Numbered from the stretch's first letter, positions 1 through 8,866 are shown. The stretch is 16,833 nucleotides of DNA from CAYXVU01 sp964468725 (GCA_964468725.1 CAYXVU010000131.1:1-16833); one strand, 5' to 3'. Numbers and translations are program-made. The notes: generated by a model from the sequence alone, not told the origin.

Positions 1-11
1 CGAGAAGTCAT
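1..11 (-). CDS. Start of an unidentified gene overlapping the SWIM gene (5' end only)
   Basis: Only the first three codons (ATG ACT TCT, Met-Thr-Ser) are inside the window, so no function can be given. The case for a real start is the site before it: on the minus strand a perfect AAGGAGG (23 down to 17) sits 5 nt ahead of the ATG at 11, the strongest ribosome binding site in this part of the window. The ATG is in a different frame from the SWIM zinc-finger ORF, which is still open at the window edge, so the two genes overlap by at least 11 nt and are probably translationally coupled in one leftward operon. The site could be coincidental; the sequence beyond the left edge would settle it. Confidence 0.45.
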
Positions 12-342
12 CGGTTCCTCCTTGAGGTTGGGTGAGGTGAAAGCGGAGACGCGCAACGAGCGAAGCGGCGCGCAGGTGAGAGCAAGATTGTTTGAAGTGA
101 AAGCCCGCGCAGGTGCAGGCGCGCGAGTCCAGGCGGGCGAGGTAGCTCTGATCGGCAACGGTTGCCGAGGGCACGAGCCAGAGCTGCGGGTCATCACCGG
201 CGACGGCAGGGCGCGAGTTGAGGGCTTGCCAGAGCGTGCGCAGAGGTGTGTCGCAGCCAGCGAGCGAAGAAAGCAGGGAATAGAAGTGCGCTTCTTCGCG
301 GGTCAAGTGTGGTAGTGTGCGTTTTGGTACTCCCATGATCAT
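1..342 (-). CDS. SWIM zinc-finger protein, 3'-truncated by the window edge
   Basis: The minus strand is open from ATG at 342 to the window edge, giving 114 residues without a stop. Residues 76-89 show Cys-x-Cys-x8-Cys-x-His (C76, C78, C87, H89), the signature of SWIM zinc fingers, which bind nucleic acid or protein and often accompany helicases or mobile-element proteins. The N-terminal 70 residues resemble nothing I recognise. An in-frame TAA at 348-346 lies just upstream, so 342 is the first possible start; a second ATG at 336 is the alternative. Neither has a clear Shine-Dalgarno. A long hairpin ends 16 nt before the start codon and may control it. A further gene begins at position 11 in another frame. 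The motif is seen directly; the function is inferred from the motif only. Confidence 0.7.
   Translation of the reverse strand, partial: MIMGVPKRTLPHLTREEAHFYSLLSSLAGCDTPLRTLWQALNSRPAVAGDDPQLWLVPSATVADQSYLARLDSRACTCAGFHFKQSCSHLRAASLVARLRFHLTQPQGGTDDFS
17..23 (-). promoter_or_regulatory. Shine-Dalgarno for the gene starting at 11
   Basis: Minus-strand AAGGAGG, fully complementary to the 16S anti-SD core, is 5 nt from the ATG at 11. It lies inside the SWIM reading frame, which supports overlapping, coupled genes. Confidence 0.5.
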
Positions 343-358
343 GAATTACCGAAAGGAA

Positions 359-414
359 AAAAGTGTCCCCCTATATACATGTTCCCTAGATAAGATATAT
401 AGGTGGACACTTTT
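359..414. repeat. Imperfect 19-bp inverted repeat (hairpin) before the SWIM gene
   Basis: The left arm 359-377 and right arm 396-414 pair at 18 of 19 positions; the only mismatch is 369 against 404. The loop is 18 nt (378-395). Each arm runs A4-GTGTCC, then a C-rich step, then TATATA, so the outer half of the stem is mixed and the inner half is AT-rich. Read leftward, the stem is followed by a six-U run (362-357), so it could end transcription arriving from the right. Its base is only 16 nt from the SWIM start codon, so it would also lie in that gene's leader. Other readings are a small palindromic (MITE- or REP-like) element or a bidirectional terminator. The pairing is seen directly; the role is inferred. 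Confidence 0.75.
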
Positions 415-839
415 GCCCCCCTGCCGGTTGACTGAGCGCAGATCAGGCTCCGGCGCGAGAGTCCCGTACTGTGCACAGCCTACTCGTTGAAGCGCTCTTT
501 GATATCGCTTCAAGGCTTGTGACATTTTTTTGACGGGAATATAACGAAACCGAGCGTATTGTAGCGTACTGTAGGGGTGATGCTGACGGCTGCAACCGCG
601 TGAAAGTGTAGGGTTTTGCGATGAGAACGTAATGGACGTAAGCATCATCTGGCAGACCCAAAATGATGCTTCGCTTTCATACTCTTCTACGGCAACTGGC
701 TCTGCGTCTGCGATGCCGATGGAGAAGAGTTTCGCCTTCCGGGAAACGAACCTCAAACCAGCCAGCGGCAAAGCGTTGCCTCGGCGTTGTCAGGTGGGCA
801 GAGGCAATACCTCGCTCAGCGAGCCAGTCCTTTTCCCGC
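415..839. other. Intergenic stretch without a convincing gene
   Basis: About 425 bp lie between the hairpin and the end of the hybrid kinase. Short open frames exist on both strands (for example minus 771-346) but none shows a known motif, a good start site or protein-like composition. The part from about 500 to 600 is richer in A/T than its surroundings and holds promoter-like words, for example plus TTGTGA (517-522) and TATAAC (540-545) with a 17-nt spacer; these are weak. Confidence 0.5.
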
Positions 840-3455
840 TTACGCTTCGCTCGGTTCGTCCAAAACGGCGCGCACCTTTCTAGCCAAAGCCTCGGGCATA
901 AACGGTTTTTCCAGAAAGGCTGTGCCTTTCTCCAACATCCCGTGATGGATAATCGCATCATCCGTATAGCCGGAGATGTAGAGGACCTTCATTTCGGGAT
1001 GCAGTTGGAGCAGCATCTCAGCAACTTCTCGCCCGCCCATCTGCGGCATGACGACATCAGTGAGCAGCAGATGGATATCTCCCTCATGGTGCAGGCAGGC
1101 CGTCTTCGCTTCGTTACCGCTGGCAACTTCGATCACGTTGTAGCCGCATCTTTCCAGCACAACCCGCGTCATTTTTCTGACCGCCACTTCATCTTCGACC
1201 AATAGCACCGTCTCTGTACCGCGCGGTAATTCTGCGGAGACAGCGCTCAAGCTCCGAGTTGTCACTTGCCCTTGAATACGGGGAAGATAAATTTTAAAGG
1301 TCGTCCCCTGCCCCATCTCACTGTAGACCCAAACGTAACCGCCCGATTGCTTAACGATGCCATAAACCGTAGACAAACCCAGTCCGGTTCCTCTCCCGAG
1401 GGCTTTGGTCGTAAAGAAAGGCTCAAAGATTCTCTCTTGGGTTTGCCGATCCATGCCCGTGCCGGTATCCGAAACGGCTAACCTCACATAATGTCCGGGC
1501 AGAACGACGGCACGCTGTAGAGTGTATTCCTCCGAGAGTTCGACATTATTCGTTTCAATGATCAGCTTGCCGCCGCGTGGCATCGCGTCGCGGGCGTTGA
1601 CCGCCAGGTTGATAATCACCTGCTCAATCTGACCCGGATCGGCTTTGATCTTTTCCAACGCCGGTTTCAGGTTTAACGATAGTTCAATGTTTTCACCGAT
1701 CAGTCGCTGCAACATCTTGCTGGTGTCCGCTACCACCGTGTTGAGGTCGAGCACTTCCGGTTTCATGACCTGTTTGCGGCTGAAGGCGAGGAGTTGGCGA
1801 GTCAGCGTCGCAGCCCGTTCGCCCGCCTTGCGAACTTCTTCAATCTTCGCATGCAGCGCTTGGTTCTGCTTCAGTTCTCTGAGAGCCAGGTCTGTATATC
1901 CGTTGATGACCACCAAGAGGTTATTGAAGTCGTGAGCGATCCCCCCGGCCAATAGCCCGATGCTCTCCAACTTCTGCGTCTGTCGCAAATGCTCCTCGCT
2001 CTTTTTCAAGGCCTCTTCCGCAAGCTTCTGATCATGGACATCCGAGTTGGTGCCATACCACTTATCAACCTCACCCTCCGCGTTGCGTCCGGCGATTGCC
2101 CCCCCGCTATGCCAGCGGTAGGTTCCGTCCGCGCGCCGCAAGCGAAACTCCATATGGTAGGGATTCCCGCTTTGCAGGGAACGCGTCCAACGCTCCAAGC
2201 AGGCGGGGAGGTCGTCGGGGTGAACCAATCTTTGCCAGCCGTCTTCCAGTATTTCCGACTCCGCACACCCGAAGTAATCGAGGGTTCGTTGATTGACATA
2301 ATCGACTTTGCCATCAGGCTGCGCCATCCACACTTGGTGGGCGATGCCTTCACTGAGAACGCGATAGCGTTGTTCGCTGTCTTGCAGCGCCCTTTCCGTC
2401 TCTTTGCGCTCGGTGATGTCGCGGACTGCCGTCATGATGTAGGGCTTCCCTCCGATGACCGAGGTCGAGACGGAAGCTTCCACTTCGATCAAAGTTCCGT
2501 CCCTCTTTTTGGCTTTGAAAGAGTAGCTCGTCGGCGGGTGTTCGCCGCGCAGCCGTTGCTTGCCATAAGCGGTCATTCGTCGGGCTTCGTCCTCTGGCAG
2601 AACATCGGAGATATTCTTGCCAATCAGCTCTTCCGGCGCATCATACTCGAGAAGTTGGATATGAGCCTGATTGATAAAGACAATCACCCCGTCATCCTCG
2701 ACGACGATCCCATCGCGGGTGGCGTTGAGGATAGCCCTCAACCACTCCTCGCTCTCCTTCAACGCGGCTTCCGATCTTTTGCGTTCGGCAATCTCGCGCG
2801 CTAACTCCCGGTTGGCGCTCATCAGGGTGGCGACTTGACGCCGGATTTCCAAATGCGTCATAACCTGCCGACTCAATATCTGTAGAGCAGCGCGTTGCAC
2901 TTCAGTCAGATCACGGGGCACGCGATCAAGCACGCAGAGCGTGCCGAGCGCCTCTCCTTCCGCCGTAATCAACGGCGCGCCCGCATAGAATCGGATGCAC
3001 GGGTCTGAGGTCACCAGCGGGTTTTTGGCAAACCGCTTGTCGGCTAACGCATCCGGCACTACTAAGAGGTCAGGCTGTAAGATGGCGTACGCGCAAAAAG
3101 CCACATCGCGCGCCGTCTCGCTCAGGGTCAGCCCCACAGTAGACTTGATCCACTGCCGGTCAGCGTCAATGAGACTGACGAGGGCAATCGGGGTTTGGCA
3201 AATCTGCGACGCCAGGTGCGTCAGATTGTCAAACGCCTCCTCAGCTTCGGTATCGAGAATGTCATAGCGGCGTAGAGCGGCAAGCCGGGACGCCTCACCT
3301 TCCGGGAGTGGTGGTTTCATATTGTCAACGTCATTGACCCTATCAACATCTTCCCTTCCAGCCTCAAATACCGGATCAGGCTCTACCCTCCCCGGCCACC
3401 TTGTCACCTTCAACCCGGAAGATGCTAACCGGGCTATCGCTTTCTTAAACCCCAT
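840..3455 (-). CDS. Hybrid sensor histidine kinase (GAF-PAS-PAS-HisKA-HATPase-REC)
   Basis: A cytoplasmic hybrid two-component kinase with no membrane segment. Numbered from the in-frame TTG at 3464: GAF about 65-205, a short coiled linker, PAS 240-355, PAS/PAC 360-480, HisKA with phospho-acceptor H511 in GGIAHDFNNLL, then a HATPase with N box N623, G1 DTGTGMD at 666-672 and G2 GTGLGLST at 692-699. A C-terminal receiver covers about 752-868 with acidic E757/D758, phospho-acceptor D803 in LLTDVVMP and K853. All catalytic residues are present. The DFNNLL H-box with a C-terminal receiver recalls CckA-like hybrid kinases. No response regulator, Hpt protein or other partner is encoded nearby, so the output is unknown. 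Starts are ambiguous: TTG 3464, ATG 3455 (GGGGA just upstream) and ATG 3320, which begins right before the conserved LPxxExxRLAALRRYDILDT entry of this GAF type. It is divergent from the lipoprotein gene. Confidence 0.93.
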   Translation of the reverse strand: MGFKKAIARLASSGLKVTRWPGRVEPDPVFEAGREDVDRVNDVDNMKPPLPEGEASRLAALRRYDILDTEAEEAFDNLTHLASQICQTPIALVSLIDADRQWIKSTVGLTLSETARDVAFCAYAILQPDLLVVPDALADKRFAKNPLVTSDPCIRFYAGAPLITAEGEALGTLCVLDRVPRDLTEVQRAALQILSRQVMTHLEIRRQVATLMSANRELAREIAERKRSEAALKESEEWLRAILNATRDGIVVEDDGVIVFINQAHIQLLEYDAPEELIGKNISDVLPEDEARRMTAYGKQRLRGEHPPTSYSFKAKKRDGTLIEVEASVSTSVIGGKPYIMTAVRDITERKETERALQDSEQRYRVLSEGIAHQVWMAQPDGKVDYVNQRTLDYFGCAESEILEDGWQRLVHPDDLPACLERWTRSLQSGNPYHMEFRLRRADGTYRWHSGGAIAGRNAEGEVDKWYGTNSDVHDQKLAEEALKKSEEHLRQTQKLESIGLLAGGIAHDFNNLLVVINGYTDLALRELKQNQALHAKIEEVRKAGERAATLTRQLLAFSRKQVMKPEVLDLNTVVADTSKMLQRLIGENIELSLNLKPALEKIKADPGQIEQVIINLAVNARDAMPRGGKLIIETNNVELSEEYTLQRAVVLPGHYVRLAVSDTGTGMDRQTQERIFEPFFTTKALGRGTGLGLSTVYGIVKQSGGYVWVYSEMGQGTTFKIYLPRIQGQVTTRSLSAVSAELPRGTETVLLVEDEVAVRKMTRVVLERCGYNVIEVASGNEAKTACLHHEGDIHLLLTDVVMPQMGGREVAEMLLQLHPEMKVLYISGYTDDAIIHHGMLEKGTAFLEKPFMPEALARKVRAVLDEPSEA

Positions 3456-3464
3456 TTTCCCCAA

Positions 3465-3893
3465 TGAACCATAACCATGGGGCAGGTAAAGTAAAGCGGT
3501 AGCCGACGCGCTCAGTTTGCCTTTTTTCCCTATCTACTGCAACCGTAATTTCTGTAAACCCGAAGCTTGCGAACGGCTCGCACCAGAACGGTCACTGATT
3601 GAAGCCAAGCAACAGAGGGGCGCGGCTATGACCAATTGATTCAGGAATATCTTTCGCAACCCGGTTCGATTCTTCACCTGTCAGCCCTGCTTCATAAAGG
3701 CCGGAAAGCCCAGTCGGCAGCGCGGGTTTTTGATCGCGAGCAATTTGCCCGGATCGGCTTGATAAACCCTGCTCGTTTGGATTACACCTTTGCCTGCCGA
3801 AGGCGTGCCGGTTACCGAGAGGCCATTAGCCGGAAGCCCAAAGGAGAAGAAGAGAGGCTAGCTCTGTACAACATTTCAATCAGGGAGGAAGCC
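3465..3893. other. Divergent intergenic region
   Basis: About 430 bp lie between the oppositely transcribed sensor kinase and lipoprotein genes, so the promoters of both should be here; I could not identify convincing -35/-10 pairs. The stretch 3636-3893 happens to be open in frame with the downstream gene, but its 86 codons look unlike a protein and precede a clear signal peptide, so I treat it as untranslated. No repeat or RNA gene was recognised. Confidence 0.5.
3883..3889 (+). promoter_or_regulatory. Shine-Dalgarno fixing the lipoprotein start
   Basis: GGGAGGA ends 4 nt before the ATG at 3894. It decides for this internal start over the longer in-frame opening at 3636, whose start has no comparable site. 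Confidence 0.75.
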
Positions 3894-4928
3894 ATGAAAC
3901 CGATTCTCTTTCTCGCCCTCGCCGTGCTGGTCTTGCACGGTTGCACCAAGCCACCGGCATCCCCGCCGTCGGCTACGAATTCGTATCTCGACTATTCAAG
4001 CCGCGATGATCGCCTGAGCGGCGGCGTCACGATGATTCCCATCACTACCGCCAAAGGAACCTTCCGCGTCTGGACGAAACGCATCGGGAATAACCCGACG
4101 ATCAAAGTCTTGCTGCTACACGGCGGGCCGGGACTGACGCATGAATATCTGGAACCGTTCGATAGTTACTTTCCTGCCGCTGGAATCGAGTACTACTACT
4201 ACGATCAACTCGGCTCGGCCTACAGCGACCAACCCAACGAACCGGAGTTGTGGGAGTTGCCGCGCTTTGTTGAAGAGGTCGAACAGGTGCGGCAAGCTCT
4301 CAAACTGGATAACACCAATTTCTATCTCTTCGGGCAATCGTGGGGCGGCGTTCTGGCGATGGAGTACGCGCTCAAATATCAGCAGCACCTCAAAGGTCTC
4401 ATCATCTCGAATATGATGGCCAGCATTCCGGCCTATAACCGGTACGCGGAAGAAGTGCTGATGCCCGCTATGGATCAGAAAGTGCTGGCCGAAGTCAAAC
4501 AGTTAGAGGCTAAGAAAGATTATCAAAATCCACGTTACATGGAGTTGCTGATTCCGCATCACTACGTCCATCACATTCTGCGGATGCCGCCGGATAAGTG
4601 GCCTGACCCGGCTACGCGCGCCTTCAAACATATCAATCCGGCCATCTATATCCCTCTGCAAGGGCCGAGCGAATTAGGAGCCAGCGGCAAACTGGTCAAT
4701 TGGGATCGCACCAATGACCTATCAAAGATTGCGCCGCCGACGCTGGTCATCGGAGCGAAATACGACACCATGGACCCGGCACACATGGAGATGATGGCAG
4801 GAAAGGTTCAAAAAGGGCGCTACCTCTTTTGCCCTAATGGCAGCCATCTGGCGATCTTCGACGATCAGAAGACCTATGTCGAAGGCATCATCCAATTCCT
4901 GCGGGATGTGGACGGCGGGCGCTTATAG
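3894..4928 (+). CDS. Proline iminopeptidase-family alpha/beta hydrolase, predicted lipoprotein
   Basis: A 344-aa S33-type alpha/beta hydrolase that would release N-terminal proline, or a related residue, from peptides. The oxyanion-hole motif HGGPG is at 76-80, followed by the DQLGSAYSDQP stretch (104-114) typical of the second proline-iminopeptidase group. The nucleophile elbow GQSWGG holds S149, with D291 (GAKYD) and H318 (NGSHLAIF) as the likely rest of the triad. Residues 1-17 form a short lipoprotein signal ending in LHGC, so C17 is probably lipidated and the enzyme acts outside the inner membrane; His at the -2 position of the lipobox is unusual. A Pro/Ser-rich linker follows. The strong ribosome binding site and the signal peptide select this start. 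The family call is firm; substrate specificity and lipidation are inferred. It stands alone, 127 bp before hemL on the same strand. Confidence 0.9.
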   Translation: MKPILFLALAVLVLHGCTKPPASPPSATNSYLDYSSRDDRLSGGVTMIPITTAKGTFRVWTKRIGNNPTIKVLLLHGGPGLTHEYLEPFDSYFPAAGIEYYYYDQLGSAYSDQPNEPELWELPRFVEEVEQVRQALKLDNTNFYLFGQSWGGVLAMEYALKYQQHLKGLIISNMMASIPAYNRYAEEVLMPAMDQKVLAEVKQLEAKKDYQNPRYMELLIPHHYVHHILRMPPDKWPDPATRAFKHINPAIYIPLQGPSELGASGKLVNWDRTNDLSKIAPPTLVIGAKYDTMDPAHMEMMAGKVQKGRYLFCPNGSHLAIFDDQKTYVEGIIQFLRDVDGGRL

Positions 4929-5055
4929 GGAGGGCGTGCTTGCTTCTTCAGAAAGGCCGGAGAAGATGAGGTAAAGCATCTGAAAATCGGTGGTGCGCAA
5001 CCGGAAACTCTGTTAGAAATGATGCGTCTTTGATCGGCCAACCAAGAGAGTAGAC

Positions 5056-6354
<1,299 letters not shown>

Positions 6355-6705
6355 AGCGCACGCGATTCTCAAAAGCGGCCTTGCAACCTCAACTTTCGGT
6401 TTAGTGGTGGGCGGTTTCATTCGGCCTCTCAACGGCGATGCCCCCCTCTTTTTGTTCGCTCCGAACTGGCCGTCCATTCGGCTTTGACTCTGCCTGAGAA
6501 GAGGTCTACCATTGCCTCCACACGGGGATGGAGTTTCAACAGCGATTGGTAGAGAGCAGCACCGTCAGGTAGAGAGTCAGGTCAACTACGATGAATAAGC
6601 GTCCATCCGTTTCGGCTTCTGTAATGTGAGAGCTGCGGGCTGGAGAGGTTTGCCAAGCGCCTTGCGTCCGTCACCGACGCATTCGTGGGTGAAAGGAGAA
6701 GCAGT
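6355..6705 (+). other. Intergenic stretch between hemL and the membrane protein gene
   Basis: About 350 bp with no recognisable gene on either strand. Near its start is a weak terminator-like structure (6406-6453); its end carries AAAGGAG ahead of the ATG at 6706. A short direct repeat of GGTAGAGAG occurs around 6547-6575. Any promoter for the downstream gene should lie here but is not clear. Confidence 0.5.
6406..6453 (+). terminator. Possible weak terminator after hemL
   Basis: GGTGGGC (6406-6412) pairs with GCCCCCC (6440-6446) at 6 of 7 positions across a 27-nt loop, followed by TCTTTTT. The stem is short and the loop long, so this is tentative; it lies about 50 nt downstream of the hemL stop. 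Confidence 0.25.
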
Positions 6706-7398
6706 ATGAACACGCGCATTAAATCTGTGCTCGGCGGGTTGGGGTTCGCCTTTGGACTACAGATCATCATTTCGCTGATCTTTACCGGCATCGCCTTCAG
6801 TGCGGCTCGCAGCGAGACCGGCATTCAGCAAAACACCATTACCCTGCTCATCTTCGGTCTGACGCTCGGCGCGTTTTTAATCGGCGGCTTCGTCATCGGT
6901 CGAATGGGAGATCAATTTCGCATTGTAGATGCCATCATCGTCGCCTTGTTGACTTTGATCCTCAGCGCCTTGATCTTTCTCTTGCTGCCGGATATGAATC
7001 GCGACCAATTTGTCACCGGTTTGTGGCTGAGCGGCGGCAGTCACAGCCTGAATCTGACGCTGCGCAGTCTGCTCTTTGTCGGCTGCTCGGTGGTCGCTTC
7101 GGTGATCGGCGCGTATATCGGCAGCCGCGTCAGCGCTCCGCGCGAGAGTATGTTGGATCGCACAGCCCTGATTTTAGGGCTGATCGGCGCGGTCATCGGT
7201 CCTTTCATTTTGCTGGCCATTAGCGGCGGCGACCCGACCAACCCCAATCAACCAAATCTGCCCTGGTATTTCCTGCTCATTGTCTTCATTCTCTTGCTGG
7301 TCATCGTCGGCGCAGGGTTCATCATGTTCACCCGCGTATCGCATTACGAAGAAGAAATATCCATTAACCCTGATGTGCGTAAAGAAGCCGAAAATTGA
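6706..7398 (+). CDS. Six-helix integral membrane protein of unknown function
   Basis: A 230-aa protein I cannot assign to a named family. Hydrophobicity shows six likely transmembrane helices at about 8-33, 44-66, 72-95, 118-141, 152-172 and 187-209. The helices are rich in Gly/Ile/Leu with repeated GA/GG small-residue patterns, and the short polar C-terminal tail (about 210-230) is acidic. There are no conserved charged residues within helices and no enzyme motif, so transport or catalysis cannot be claimed. The ATG at 6706 follows AAAGGAG with suitable spacing; a GTG at 6685 upstream would add seven residues that are themselves the Shine-Dalgarno region, so it is rejected. The gene is 123 bp upstream of the BAAT-like hydrolase on the same strand and could be co-transcribed with it. 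Confidence 0.85.
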   Translation: MNTRIKSVLGGLGFAFGLQIIISLIFTGIAFSAARSETGIQQNTITLLIFGLTLGAFLIGGFVIGRMGDQFRIVDAIIVALLTLILSALIFLLLPDMNRDQFVTGLWLSGGSHSLNLTLRSLLFVGCSVVASVIGAYIGSRVSAPRESMLDRTALILGLIGAVIGPFILLAISGGDPTNPNQPNLPWYFLLIVFILLLVIVGAGFIMFTRVSHYEEEISINPDVRKEAEN

Positions 7399-7418
7399 CT
7401 TTGCCGGAAGCGCCAGAG

Positions 7419-7439
7419 GGCTATCATCATCTGATAACC
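7419..7439. repeat. Short hairpin in the spacer before the BAAT-like gene
   Basis: GGCTATCA (7419-7426) and TGATAACC (7432-7439) form an 8-bp stem with one mismatch around a 5-nt loop. A second small stem, CTCGGC/GCCGAG (7439-7444 with 7456-7461), touches it. No T-run follows either one. They could be an operator-like palindrome or a mild terminator after the membrane protein gene, or chance. Confidence 0.3.
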
Positions 7440-7521
7440 TCGGCTGGCAAGCCGCGCCGAGCAAGACGCCCTCGGCAGCGGCCAATTTTGGCTATTGATT
7501 CGATCATAGTGTGGAGGTGAA

Positions 7522-8856
7522 ATGAAGAAGACTGCTCTGTTGATTTGCACCGCCTTGTTGTTGATGACAACGGGGAGAGCAAGCCGCGTGGAGAGGGTGA
7601 CCGATCCTGCAATTCAGGTGTCGCCGGAGACTGCTTTGATGGATGAAGCAGTTGCTCTCCGGCTCTCCGGCTTCGCGCCGCGCGCGCGCATCACCATCAA
7701 AGCCACACAAAATAGTTGGCGCTCGCAGGCGACCTTTATCGCGGATGACAACGGGCGCGTCGAAGTGGGCAAACAAGCGCCCGTCGCTGGGAGCTATTCG
7801 GGCATTGATGCGATGGGGCTGTTTTGGTCAATGACGCGCGAAACAGCAACCTCTGCGCCGGGCAGCCTGCCCGACATCACGGTTGCCGCCCTCACTCAAC
7901 TGGATGCCGAAGTGGATGGCAAGGTCGTTGCGACGGCAAAGCTTACACGCTGGTGGATGAAACCCGGCGTGCGATTGACCGAAGTGCGCGAAGAAGGGTT
8001 GGTCGCAAAGTTGTTCGAACCGGAAGGCGACGGCAAACATCCCGCGCTACTTGTGCTTTCCGGCTCTGAAGGCGGCTTTAGCGACCGCGAAGCGGCGCTC
8101 TTGGCGTCGCACGGCTATGTCACCTTCGCACTCGCCTATTTCGGCGTCGAAGGCGTGCCCAAAGAGTTGATTAACATTCCCCTAGAATACTTCAAAAAAG
8201 GGCTAGATTGGTTAAGCCGCAGAGCCTCGGTTGACGCCCAGCGATTGGGCGCAATAGGCGGGTCAAAAGGCGGCGAGTTGTCGCTGCTGTTGGCTTCGCG
8301 GTTTCCCGAACTCAAAGCTGTCGTGGCCATCGTCCCCAGCCATGTCGTCTGGATGGGCATCGGTCAACGAACGGGCAGCGATATCTCTTCGTGGTCGGTT
8401 GGCGGCAAACCCTTGCCCTTCGTCCCCGGCAAATCAACCTCGGCTTTCACCTCTCAATTTGGCAAGGGCAAGCCCGTGCGTCTGCTTGATCTCTATCTGC
8501 CCAGCCTCGAAGACCAAGAGGCGGTGCAACAAGCCGTGATACCGGTCGAAAAGATCAACGGCGCGGTGCTGCTGGTCACCGGCAAAGACGATCAGATGTG
8601 GCCATCTTCGTTGATGGCCGATCAGGTCATCGCCCGACTGCAAGCGCATGGTCACAAATTCCCCTTTCAACATCTGTCATATGAAGGCGCGGGGCATGCC
8701 GTGCGCAGCGCCTACACTTCGGCGATGTATTCGACCGGCGGCGGGATGTGGGCGCTCGGCGGCACGCCGGAAGCTAATGCCAAAGCGCAGGCCGATGCGC
8801 GCCCCAAAGTGCTCACCTTCTTACAGAAGAATCTGGCCGCAAGAAAAAGCCGATAA
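7522..8856 (+). CDS. Exported acyl-CoA thioesterase/BAAT-like hydrolase
   Basis: A 444-aa alpha/beta hydrolase with the two-part layout of acyl-CoA thioesterases and bile acid-CoA:amino acid N-acyltransferases. An Ig-like N-terminal region spans about 30-150 (VSPETALMDEAVALRLSGF is the characteristic opening) and a catalytic domain about 160-440. The nucleophile motif is IGGSKGGE with S248, as in the thioesterases, whereas animal BAAT uses Cys. The acid is probably D357 (GKDDQMWPS) and the histidine H392 (GAGHAVR). Residues 1-20 look like a Sec signal peptide (KK, hydrophobic run, GRAS), so the protein is probably exported. Acyl-CoA is not expected there, which makes the true substrate uncertain; another ester or thioester is plausible. 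GGAGG lies a few bases before the ATG. Its stop is 10 bp from the stop of the convergent kinase gene. Confidence 0.87.
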   Translation: MKKTALLICTALLLMTTGRASRVERVTDPAIQVSPETALMDEAVALRLSGFAPRARITIKATQNSWRSQATFIADDNGRVEVGKQAPVAGSYSGIDAMGLFWSMTRETATSAPGSLPDITVAALTQLDAEVDGKVVATAKLTRWWMKPGVRLTEVREEGLVAKLFEPEGDGKHPALLVLSGSEGGFSDREAALLASHGYVTFALAYFGVEGVPKELINIPLEYFKKGLDWLSRRASVDAQRLGAIGGSKGGELSLLLASRFPELKAVVAIVPSHVVWMGIGQRTGSDISSWSVGGKPLPFVPGKSTSAFTSQFGKGKPVRLLDLYLPSLEDQEAVQQAVIPVEKINGAVLLVTGKDDQMWPSSLMADQVIARLQAHGHKFPFQHLSYEGAGHAVRSAYTSAMYSTGGGMWALGGTPEANAKAQADARPKVLTFLQKNLAARKSR

Positions 8857-8866
8857 GGGTCAGGGA

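Noticed and set aside
22..315. Plus-strand open frame (97 codons) at the left edge
   Set aside because: It is antisense to the SWIM zinc-finger frame, which has a specific metal-ligand motif; the plus frame is Gly/Arg/Ala-rich without any motif.
346..771. Minus-strand open frame (141 codons) in the gap left of the kinase
   Set aside because: It reads straight through the hairpin, has no recognised domain and no Shine-Dalgarno; a 72-codon frame overlaps it. A decayed gene cannot be excluded.
663..1205. Plus-strand open frame (180 codons) at the kinase 3' end
   Set aside because: About two thirds is antisense to the receiver domain and it shows no motif.
1989..2804. Plus-strand open frame (271 codons) opposite the hybrid kinase
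   Set aside because: It lies inside the PAS region of the kinase, has no domain or credible start site, and is best explained by codon bias.
3636..3893. In-frame upstream extension of the lipoprotein gene (86 codons)
   Set aside because: It would bury a clear signal peptide and a strong Shine-Dalgarno with correct spacing at ATG 3894, and its residues do not resemble a domain.
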